From Chloroflexota bacterium (GTDB lineage Bacteria > Chloroflexota > Dehalococcoidia > UBA1151 > TMED-70), in contig PBHA01000004.1 of NCBI GenBank assembly GCA_002719425.1, positions 62,764 through 69,582 of the forward strand: a stretch of DNA of 6,819 nucleotides. The letters run 5' to 3'. Below are positions 1 to 6,362 of the stretch, one piece after another. The position numbers were made by a program, and so were the translations under genes. Every line of letters starts with the position of its first letter. Within the stretch, counting starts at the first letter, position 1. Under the pieces are notes generated by a model. That model was not told where the DNA came from. It was given only the letters and a program-made list of their open reading frames with translations, and did no database searches.

Positions 1-957
1 ATATGGTCAATTTTTTATGTTTCTTCAGTCTTATTGACTTCTACCATAAGTTTTGTTTATGGATTTCAAATTAAAACATCAATTTTTTACATAATTATGT
101 TAATAATTCCATTTTGGATTTTTACAACAATTAATATGATTTTTCATGTTGCTATTCTAATTATCCTTTCACTTTTATCCTATATATCTATTTATTACCT
201 AAAAAAAACTCCTTACAGATTTTTGCTTTCTAAAATGATTATTGCTTCATGGATAATTTTTATACCATTCATGTTCTTGATTTTGGTCTTGGGTGGAGGT
301 CCAAAAGTCACTTTATGGGGAGGTTTTTTTGTAAACCTAATTTTAGCAATTATAGCTATATTAGCAGGATTTCCATTAGGAGTAATTTTTGCTCTTGGAC
401 GTGCTAGTTCATACAAAACAATAAAGCTTGTTTCAGTGATTTTTATTGAAACTTTTAGAGGAGCACCACTAATTGCATGGTTATTTTTTGCTTGGTTCGT
501 TTTACCAAATTTCTTACCAGATCTATTTTCACTAAGTGATATAAATCTAATAATAAGAGCTATGATTGTTCTATCTCTTTTTTCAAGTGCATATGTTGCT
601 GAGGTTGTAAGAGGTGGATTGCAATCAATTCCAAAAGGACAAAAAGAAGCTGCGACTGCGCTTGGACTAAACACTTTTATGGAATTATTTTTTATAACCT
701 TACCTCAAGCTATAAGAATAGTTATCCCTGCAATAGTGAGTACATTTATAGCAATATTTAAGGATACGTCTTTAGTTTTCATACTAGGAATTACAGATCT
801 ATTAAGAATAGGAAGACTAATTCCCGAACAACAACAAGAATTTTATGGAAAATCTATAGAAGTTTTACTTATAGTAGCTCTTTTATTTTGGGTAGTTTCA
901 ATAATTCTTTCACAAATTAGTAGAACAATTGAAAATAGACTAAATATTAGTCAATAA
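1..957 (+). CDS. aapM: Amino-acid ABC transporter permease, AapM-like (5' end cut by window edge)
   Basis: Inner-membrane permease subunit of a polar amino-acid ABC importer. The frame is open from base 1 to the TAA at 955-957 (318 codons visible), so the start lies outside the window; the TTG at 34 is only an internal Leu. Numbered from that TTG, residues 12-57 and 68-88 are hydrophobic segments forming the extra N-terminal helices that set AapM/AapQ (about 380-400 aa) apart from short HisM/GlnP permeases. The transporter domain begins at WGGF (95-98). The ATPase-contacting EAA loop is at 205-226 (EAATALG, then ITLPQA), preceded by [15 protein letters not shown], and followed by a conserved FKDTSLV (242-248). 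The ATPase gene follows 11 bases after the stop, as in aapJQMP operons; aapJ and aapQ would be expected upstream. Substrate range (general L-amino acids in rhizobial Aap) is inferred from the family only. Confidence 0.9.
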   Translation: MWSIFYVSSVLLTSTISFVYGFQIKTSIFYIIMLIIPFWIFTTINMIFHVAILIILSLLSYISIYYLKKTPYRFLLSKMIIASWIIFIPFMFLILVLGGGPKVTLWGGFFVNLILAIIAILAGFPLGVIFALGRASSYKTIKLVSVIFIETFRGAPLIAWLFFAWFVLPNFLPDLFSLSDINLIIRAMIVLSLFSSAYVAEVVRGGLQSIPKGQKEAATALGLNTFMELFFITLPQAIRIVIPAIVSTFIAIFKDTSLVFILGITDLLRIGRLIPEQQQEFYGKSIEVLLIVALLFWVVSIILSQISRTIENRLNISQ

Positions 958-961
958 GGAG
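956..961 (+). promoter_or_regulatory. Shine-Dalgarno site of the aapP-like gene
   Basis: AAGGAG overlaps the TAA stop of the permease and sits 7 bases before the ATG at 969. It fixes that start and indicates cotranscription and coupled translation of permease and ATPase. Confidence 0.8.
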
Positions 962-968
962 AATAATT

Positions 969-1706
969 ATGGGAAAAAAGATATCTGTAGAAACTAAAGA
1001 TGTGACTAAATCTTTTGGTTCATTTCAAGCATTAAAAGGTATTACGGCTGATATTTATGAGGGAGAAGTAGTCGTTGTATTAGGACCATCGGGCTCGGGT
1101 AAATCTACTTATATTAGAACTATAAACGGTCTTGAAGAGCATGATTCCGGTCTCATAAAAGTTAACGGAACAGAACTTAATAATAATATTAAGAATATTG
1201 AAACTATTAGATCTCAAGTTGGGATGGTTTTTCAACAGTTCAATCTATTTCCACATTTATCTGTGCTTAGAAACATAACTTTAGCTCCTCAAAAAGTAAA
1301 AAAACTGCCAAAATCTGAAGCAGAAGATTTAGGGATGAGTTTGTTAGAAAGAGTCGGAATCCCAGAGCAAGCAATGAAGTATCCTTCACAGCTTTCTGGT
1401 GGTCAACAACAAAGAGTTGCAATTGCAAGAGCATTAGCAATGCAGCCAAAAATAATGTTATTTGACGAGCCAACATCAGCACTTGATCCTGAGATGATCA
1501 AGGAAGTTTTAGACGTTATGACTGAACTTGCTCAAAGCGGGATGACAATGATTTGTGTCACTCACGAGATGGGATTTGCAAAAGAAGTTGCAGACAGATT
1601 TTTATTTTTTGATGAGGGCCTGATCGTTGAATCAGGAACTCCAGAACATTTCTTTGAAAATCCCCAGGAAGACAGAACAAAACTATTCTTAAGTCAAATT
1701 TTATAA
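969..1706 (+). CDS. aapP: Amino-acid ABC transporter ATP-binding protein, AapP/GlnQ-like
   Basis: Cytoplasmic ATPase that powers the neighbouring permease. All ABC motifs are intact in the 245 aa: Walker [10 protein letters not shown] (39-47), Q-loop at Q89-Q90 within [13 protein letters not shown], signature LSGGQQQR (142-149), Walker B KIMLFDEP (161-168), D-loop SALD (170-173) and switch His199 in VTHEMGFA. The length and the C-terminal end, [11 protein letters not shown], agree closely with the AapP/YhdZ branch of polar amino-acid importers as I remember it, rather than with general GlnQ. The ATG at 969 has a strong ribosome site 7 bases upstream. It forms an operon with the preceding permease. 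No truncation or missing residue was seen. Function is secure at the level of amino-acid import ATPase; the exact substrate is set by the binding protein, which is not in the window. Confidence 0.95.
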   Translation: MGKKISVETKDVTKSFGSFQALKGITADIYEGEVVVVLGPSGSGKSTYIRTINGLEEHDSGLIKVNGTELNNNIKNIETIRSQVGMVFQQFNLFPHLSVLRNITLAPQKVKKLPKSEAEDLGMSLLERVGIPEQAMKYPSQLSGGQQQRVAIARALAMQPKIMLFDEPTSALDPEMIKEVLDVMTELAQSGMTMICVTHEMGFAKEVADRFLFFDEGLIVESGTPEHFFENPQEDRTKLFLSQIL

Positions 1707-1780
1707 ATTTTCTATTTTCATTTTTTAATTAGTTATATTATTATCAAATAAATTTTAATAATTTAACTAAGGATCTAGAA
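1707..1780 (+). other. Intergenic AT-rich gap between transporter and dehydrogenase genes
   Basis: This 74-base spacer is the longest non-coding stretch in the window. It contains two A/T-only inverted repeats: AAATTT/AAATTT around TAT (1696-1710, overlapping the end of aapP, followed by a T-rich run) and TAAATT/AATTTA around TTAAT (1749-1765). With no G-C pairs these are too weak to call a terminator. TATATT-like hexamers occur but chance matches are expected at this base composition. A transcription boundary here is plausible from the spacing alone. Confidence 0.4.
1769..1773 (+). promoter_or_regulatory. Shine-Dalgarno site of the KPR-like gene
   Basis: AAGGA lies 7 bases before the ATG at 1781 and supports that start. 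The glycine-rich nucleotide-binding motif beginning at residue 11 also fits this start. Confidence 0.65.
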
Positions 1781-2824
1781 ATGTATGAAAAGAAAAGAAT
1801 AGCAGTATTTGGAGCTGGAGGTATTGGTGGAGTTGTAGGAGGAATGCTCTCAAAAGCTGGACACGATCTTACTCTCATAGACACATGGCACGAACATATA
1901 GTAGAAATTCAGAAGAATGGCTTAGAAGTAACTAACCAAGATGAAGTACATATGTGTAAACCTAATGCTGTGCATATAAATAAGCTTCAAGAAATAAAAG
2001 AGAAATTTGATATAGGAATAATAGCAGTAAAATCTTACGATACAGAATGGGTTACTCATGCCTTAAAGGATTATGTTAAGGATGATGGTTATTTTGTAGA
2101 TTTTCAGAATGGTATAAATGATCTGAGAGTAGCTGAAATTGTAGGAAAAGATAAAACTTTAGGATGTGTCATCCTGATTAGCGCAATGGCAACAGAACCA
2201 GGAAAAGCATGGAGAACTGATAGTAGGCCAGATGTTGCTTATAAAATAGGAGAATTAGGTGGAGGAATAACAGATAGACTAAAAGAATTTGTGGATATTA
2301 TGCAATCAGTTGGTGTGTCGGAATATACAGAAGAATTAATTTCAGAGAGATGGTCAAAACTAATGATAAACTGTATGGTTAATCCTCTTGCTGGTTTAAC
2401 AGGTTGGGGAACTGCTGAGGTTAGATCTAAGCCTGTTACTCAAGATATAGCTATACAAGTGGCAGCTGAAGTAGTAAAAGTCGCTAAGTCAGAAGGTTAC
2501 TCAATGGGAAAGATAGCAGGATTAGATCCAGATGATTTTATAGATGCTGCAGATGGAAAAAAAAATGTGGAAGAAATAAAAAGTCAAATGCTAGAGCAGG
2601 CAAGACAAGCAGGTTCTGCAAGTCGTCCTTCTTTTGGTCAAGATGTTTTGAAAAAAAGGAGAACTGAGATTGATTTCCTTACTGGCTTTGTAAGTCAAGT
2701 AGGAAATAAAAACAACATTTCAACTCCATTTTGTGACAAAGTGACTGAGGTAGTAAACTCTTTGGGCGTAGGATTTGAACCGGCAGACGAACATCTTGCT
2801 GAGATAGAAAAATTATTAGATTAA
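1781..2824 (+). CDS. Ketopantoate reductase (ApbA/PanE)-family NAD(P)-dependent oxidoreductase, long form
   Basis: Cytoplasmic dehydrogenase of the 2-dehydropantoate 2-reductase fold, interconverting a 2-keto and a 2-hydroxy acid. The N-terminal Rossmann domain shows GAGGIG at 11-16, then KSYDT (84-88) and QNGIND (109-114). The C-terminal helical domain shows ERWSKLMINCMVNPL (189-203) and RPSFGQDV followed by RRTEIDFL (282-300). Residues matching the E. coli enzyme's catalytic set are all present with matching spacing: N110 (Asn98), K194 and N198 (Lys176, Asn180), S284 and E296 (Ser244, Glu256). At 347 aa it is longer than PanE (about 300 aa); the extra length lies mainly between about 240 and 282. 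This long form occurs widely in catabolic contexts, so a role in pantothenate synthesis is doubtful. It is separated by only 4 bases from the GH32 gene, suggesting a joint role. The real substrate cannot be read from the sequence. Confidence 0.85.
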   Translation: MYEKKRIAVFGAGGIGGVVGGMLSKAGHDLTLIDTWHEHIVEIQKNGLEVTNQDEVHMCKPNAVHINKLQEIKEKFDIGIIAVKSYDTEWVTHALKDYVKDDGYFVDFQNGINDLRVAEIVGKDKTLGCVILISAMATEPGKAWRTDSRPDVAYKIGELGGGITDRLKEFVDIMQSVGVSEYTEELISERWSKLMINCMVNPLAGLTGWGTAEVRSKPVTQDIAIQVAAEVVKVAKSEGYSMGKIAGLDPDDFIDAADGKKNVEEIKSQMLEQARQAGSASRPSFGQDVLKKRRTEIDFLTGFVSQVGNKNNISTPFCDKVTEVVNSLGVGFEPADEHLAEIEKLLD

Positions 2825-2828
2825 AATA

Positions 2829-4433
2829 ATGAAATTTTCAGACAGAGAATCTAAGGTACCAAAGTATAGTTATCCTTTTTCATTTTCTGAACAAATTAAA
2901 TCTTTAGAAAAAGATGAAATATTAGAAAGATTAAATAGTAGTCGATTAACTTATAAAGATGATCCATATCGACCTATTTTTCATTATGTAAATCCTGAGA
3001 ATACACTTAATGATCCAAATGGCCTGTGCTACTGGAAAGGAAATTGGCATCTTTTTTATCAAGCTTATCCCCCTGAAGATCCTAGACAACACTGGGGACA
3101 TGCATACAGCAAAGATTTAATTTACTGGAAAGATTTGCCATATGCAATTTATCCTAATCCTGAAGAAGCTTGCTTTTCTGGGGCTACTTTTGTTGAAGAT
3201 GACAGAGTAATCGCTATGTATCATGGTACTAAGGTAGGCAATATGATTGCTGTTTCTAACGATGATCTTTTATTAAATTGGGAAAAAATAAATAATAATA
3301 ATCCTGTAATCAAGATAGAAAATGAGGATGGTTCCCGTTTGCCGTACAGAGTTTTTGATCCATGTATTTGGAAAAAAGGAGAATATTACTACTCATTGTC
3401 GGGAGGCACTCTACCTCACAATCCTTCAGGAAGAAGAACAAGAGCAAACTTTTTGTTTAAATCAAAAGATCTAGTTAGTTGGGATTATTTACATCCATTT
3501 ATTGAAGGAGATTCTTTCACTCGGATAGGTGATGATGGAGCATGCCCTTACTTTTGGCCAATCGGTGAGGATAGATATATACTTTATTTTTTTAGCCATA
3601 TGAGTGGAGGACAAGCATTATTAGGAGATTATGATAAAAAAAGAGATAAATTTTTAGTAACTTCTCATCATGAATTCAACTTTGGTGCAGCACATCCTGG
3701 AGGAGTTCATGCTCCATCGGCTACAACTTATTTGAACGGTAAAAATATAATTATATTTAATATGAATAATTCTAAAGATACATCTGGATGGAACCAACTA
3801 ATGACATTACCAAGAGAGATTGGGATAGCAGGAGAAGATGGGATAAATAAGGATGTTTTATCGATTAAACCTGCTGGAGATATTGAATCCTTAAGATCAA
3901 ATCATAAGTCAATAAAGAATCTGGATATCTTTCCAAATAAAGAAACTCTTTTAGATAACATTACAGGGAATTCTATAGAGATAGATTTAGAGGTAGATGT
4001 AAAAAAATCAAATATGTTTGAATTGCGAGTCTTAAGATCAAAAGATTGTGAGGAATATACTAAAATATCATTCTATAAAAATAGAGGATTTAGAGATTGG
4101 GAAAAATATCAGGGCTGGGAAGTCAGCAAAAGATTAGGTGCATCTGATAGCATAATTTCAATTGATACATCATATTCAAGTATTGATCCTGATGTGCTTT
4201 CAAGGCCTCCAGAAACTGCTTCATTTTTTCTGAATGAAAATGAAAACCTAAAATTGAGGGTATTTATAGATAAAAGTGTCCTAGAAGTATTTGTCAATGA
4301 ACGACAATGCGTAGCAACTAGGTTGTATCCATTTAAAAAAGATAGCTTAGGCGTATCTGTTATCTCGAGAGGATCAGAATCTAAAATTATCTCCTTAGAT
4401 GCATATGAAATGGATAATATTTATAAGAAATAA
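2829..4433 (+). CDS. Glycoside hydrolase family 32 protein (beta-fructosidase-like) with altered acid/base site
   Basis: GH32 enzymes cleave fructosidic bonds in sucrose, levan, inulin and related compounds. The five-bladed propeller domain (about 50-330) has NDPNG (61-65, nucleophile D62), HWGHAYSKDLIYWKDLP (88-104) and FSGAT (116-120). The transition-state motif RDP appears as FDP (D177 kept, Arg replaced by Phe), and the acid/base motif ECP appears as ACP (A238-C239-P240), so the usual catalytic Glu is absent. The C-terminal beta-sandwich is typical, with LRVFIDKSVLEVFVN at 476-490. There is no signal peptide or membrane segment, so the 534-aa protein is probably cytoplasmic. The start lies 4 bases after the upstream stop, in another frame and without a recognisable ribosome site, suggesting translational coupling to the dehydrogenase. 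It may be a divergent subfamily with another proton donor, or a non-hydrolytic or transferase member. The family is sure; activity and substrate are not. Confidence 0.88.
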   Translation: MKFSDRESKVPKYSYPFSFSEQIKSLEKDEILERLNSSRLTYKDDPYRPIFHYVNPENTLNDPNGLCYWKGNWHLFYQAYPPEDPRQHWGHAYSKDLIYWKDLPYAIYPNPEEACFSGATFVEDDRVIAMYHGTKVGNMIAVSNDDLLLNWEKINNNNPVIKIENEDGSRLPYRVFDPCIWKKGEYYYSLSGGTLPHNPSGRRTRANFLFKSKDLVSWDYLHPFIEGDSFTRIGDDGACPYFWPIGEDRYILYFFSHMSGGQALLGDYDKKRDKFLVTSHHEFNFGAAHPGGVHAPSATTYLNGKNIIIFNMNNSKDTSGWNQLMTLPREIGIAGEDGINKDVLSIKPAGDIESLRSNHKSIKNLDIFPNKETLLDNITGNSIEIDLEVDVKKSNMFELRVLRSKDCEEYTKISFYKNRGFRDWEKYQGWEVSKRLGASDSIISIDTSYSSIDPDVLSRPPETASFFLNENENLKLRVFIDKSVLEVFVNERQCVATRLYPFKKDSLGVSVISRGSESKIISLDAYEMDNIYKK

Positions 4434-5159
4434 TTAAGGAGAATATTTTATATCTTGAAGATTTCCTGCCTCATAAATGCCATTCCAATTATCTAAGAAA
4501 ATTTTATTCCATTCATCAGTCAATTTAGACTTAATCATTTCTTCAAAAATTGGCCAAAAAATAATTATTCCGTCAGCTCCATCCATAATAGCTTTATGAG
4601 CAGTTGTTACTGATCTTACAAGAGCTGCAGTTATAAATGGTCTATTTTCCCATCCGTAAAAGGTTGATTTTAATTCCCTAATTAATTCAGTTGAATCTTT
4701 ATTTACATCAATGAAAGGCTCACAAAAAGGTAATAAATGCGTGACGCCGGCATTTGCCGCTAAAATAGCTTGATTTAGTGTGAATATTGTCGTACAAAAA
4801 GTTTCTACGTTTGCTTTTTTTAATTCTACAAAAGCACCTAAAGCATACTCGCTCATAGGAATTTTTAATATTATTTGATCAGACAACTTAGTAAAAGCTT
4901 CACCAACATCCAAAAGTTCGTTAGTAGAATGACCGTCTATTTCAATAGCTACTTTCTTGTCTGTTATATCAAGATATCTTTTGGTTAATTCTATTATTGA
5001 TCCATATTTATCAGTCATTTCTTTTAGCACAACTGTATTTGTTACTATTCCTTTAACTCCTTTATCCATCCATTTTGTTAGATCTTCAGGATCTCCAGCT
5101 AGCCAAACATCTGGTCCTATCGAATCCTTTTTATTTTCACTTGCATTTTTGATTTTCAT
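4434..5159 (-). CDS. Small transaldolase / fructose-6-phosphate aldolase (TalC/FSA)-family protein, divergent
   Basis: Class I aldolase-fold protein, 241 aa (FSA/TalC about 215-220), presumably cytoplasmic. Compared by eye with E. coli FSA, the Schiff-base lysine is K99 in ILKIP; N41 matches Asn28, T123 Thr109 and Q130 Gln116. E73 stands where FSA has Gln59 and transaldolases have Glu, and F145 where FSA has Tyr131, so the site looks transaldolase-like. No Asp falls at FSA Asp6 (L20/A21). The phosphate-contacting Arg134 and Ser166 are replaced by P148 and L180, although R182 remains. This suggests an aldolase or transaldolase for a non-phosphorylated substrate, or a lost activity. The start ATG is fixed by AGGAG 6 bases upstream and an in-frame TAG just before. 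It is the last gene of the minus-strand unit, 9 bases after the dehydratase gene, so the dehydratase product is a candidate substrate (inference). Confidence 0.78.
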   Translation of the reverse strand: MKIKNASENKKDSIGPDVWLAGDPEDLTKWMDKGVKGIVTNTVVLKEMTDKYGSIIELTKRYLDITDKKVAIEIDGHSTNELLDVGEAFTKLSDQIILKIPMSEYALGAFVELKKANVETFCTTIFTLNQAILAANAGVTHLLPFCEPFIDVNKDSTELIRELKSTFYGWENRPFITAALVRSVTTAHKAIMDGADGIIIFWPIFEEMIKSKLTDEWNKIFLDNWNGIYEAGNLQDIKYSP

Positions 5160-5165
5160 ATAATT

Positions 5166-5170
5166 CTCCT
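5166..5170 (-). promoter_or_regulatory. Shine-Dalgarno site of the transaldolase-family gene
   Basis: On the minus strand AGGAG lies 6 bases before the ATG at 5159-5157 and overlaps the TAG stop (5171-5169) of the dehydratase gene, so the two are translated from one message. Confidence 0.8.
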
Positions 5171-6362
5171 AATTTATTTCTATAGTTATTTCTTTTTTTA
5201 TTTTTTGACTATCTAATTCCATTCCCAGTCCGATCAATTCAGTCTCCTCAAAAAATCCATTTTTTGGTTTTTCAGGAGTTTCGAGGAAATGTTGATGTAC
5301 TTTATTCCACTTGATTAAGTATTCTTGGAATGGAGTATGGATAGGAACTTGAGATAAAGAAAAATGAAGCGTTGCATTCGATGAATGTCCATGAGGTATA
5401 GTTATCAGATCATGAGTAGTTGCTAAATTTGCAATTTTTATTACTTCTGACAATCCTCCTGCCCAATATATATCAGGTTGATAAATATCCAAAGCATCTT
5501 TCTCAATAAAGCGAAGCATTCCCCATCTTGTATAGTCGTGTTCAGCACCAGACAAGGGTATATTTATTCTACTCTTTATTTTTTTGTAAATTTCTACTCT
5601 ATCAGTCATCACAGTTTCTTCTAACCAATACGGTCTATATTCTTCAATTTGTTTTGCTAATTCAACAACATATTTATAATCCATTGATTGCCAACAATCG
5701 AGCATTATTTCATAATTTTCACCAACTGACTCTCTAACTGTTTTTACCATTTCTATATTTTTTGCTAATCCTTCTCTTCCAGACATAGGCCCGTATCTAA
5801 AAAACCATTTTTGAGCTGTAAAACCTTTTTCTTTATATAATTTTGCTCTTTCCTCAACAAGTTTCATATCCGTTACATTAAAGCCAAGCATGGAAGCATA
5901 TGCAGGAACTTTTTTTCTTGTAGGTCCTCCCAAAATTTTATACACTGGAGTATTAAAATATTTACCTTTTAAGTCCCACAGTGCGCAATCTATTGCGCTT
6001 ATTGCCATCATGGTTATTCCTTGTCTGCCATGTACGCTAATCCTATGCATATGATCCCATAATAACTCTATAGCTAACGGATCTTTTCCAATTAATATGC
6101 TGGCTAATGATTTTTCAATAATATCTGAATGAGCAATATCAATTGGCCCTGCAGTTCCATATAAATCTTCATCAGTATGTATTTCGACAAAAATAGAACT
6201 TGTATTTACGGTTTTTCCTGATTGAAGATTACCGTTTTCATGACTTTCTTCAGCGTATTCAGGATATATATCTATCGGCCTAACAAGTCTTTCTTCCCAA
6301 AAAATCCCATCTGAGTTAAAAGTACCTTCAAGCTTCCTAAGTTTTAATTTAGTTATCTTCAT
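5169..6362 (-). CDS. Enolase-superfamily acid-sugar dehydratase, L-rhamnonate dehydratase-like
   Basis: Mg2+-dependent dehydratase converting an acid sugar to its 2-keto-3-deoxy acid in the cytoplasm. The N-terminal capping domain contains the HGRQGITMMAISAIDCALWD stretch (111-130). Barrel metal ligands are D222 (MLDCW), E248 (WLEE) and E274 (SGAEH), spaced 26 and 26 exactly as in mandelate racemase. The D297 (QPDIYW) and H324 (PHGHS) dyad is 27 apart, as in mandelate racemase and rhamnonate dehydratase. The MLDCW, QPD-x-x-W-x-GGL and PHG pattern and the TPFQEYL near 343-349 match E. coli RhmD best among the members I recall; RhmD also accepts L-mannonate and L-lyxonate, so the substrate is open. 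Length, 397 aa, is normal. ATG 6362 is the only usable start, because an in-frame TAA lies at 6371-6369. It overlaps the upstream phosphodiesterase gene by 14 bases. It ends in TAG, unlike the other genes here, which end in TAA. Confidence 0.87.
   Translation of the reverse strand: MKITKLKLRKLEGTFNSDGIFWEERLVRPIDIYPEYAEESHENGNLQSGKTVNTSSIFVEIHTDEDLYGTAGPIDIAHSDIIEKSLASILIGKDPLAIELLWDHMHRISVHGRQGITMMAISAIDCALWDLKGKYFNTPVYKILGGPTRKKVPAYASMLGFNVTDMKLVEERAKLYKEKGFTAQKWFFRYGPMSGREGLAKNIEMVKTVRESVGENYEIMLDCWQSMDYKYVVELAKQIEEYRPYWLEETVMTDRVEIYKKIKSRINIPLSGAEHDYTRWGMLRFIEKDALDIYQPDIYWAGGLSEVIKIANLATTHDLITIPHGHSSNATLHFSLSQVPIHTPFQEYLIKWNKVHQHFLETPEKPKNGFFEETELIGLGMELDSQKIKKEITIEIN

Noticed and set aside
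34..36. TTG as the start of the permease gene
   Set aside because: The frame remains open to base 1 with hydrophobic residues before it, no ribosome site is seen, and AapM proteins are longer than 307 aa. The gene is cut by the window edge.
213..674. Minus-strand open frame of 153 codons inside the permease gene
   Set aside because: It lies wholly antisense to a strongly conserved permease and its translation shows no recognisable domain; it is a by-product of the sense coding pattern.
1696..1765. Terminator after the aapP-like gene
   Set aside because: Two 6-base inverted repeats exist but consist only of A and T, so they would be very weak hairpins and are expected by chance in this composition.
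1781..2824. Assignment as panE of pantothenate synthesis
   Set aside because: Catalytic residues fit the family, but the protein is about 45 residues longer than PanE and is coupled to a GH32 gene with no vitamin genes nearby, so a gene symbol was not given.
4957..5163. Plus-strand open frame of 68 codons opposite the transaldolase-family gene
   Set aside because: It is antisense to a well-supported gene, has no family features and no convincing ribosome site. Similar antisense frames at 1267-1482, 4109-4297 and 5528-5737 were rejected for the same reasons.
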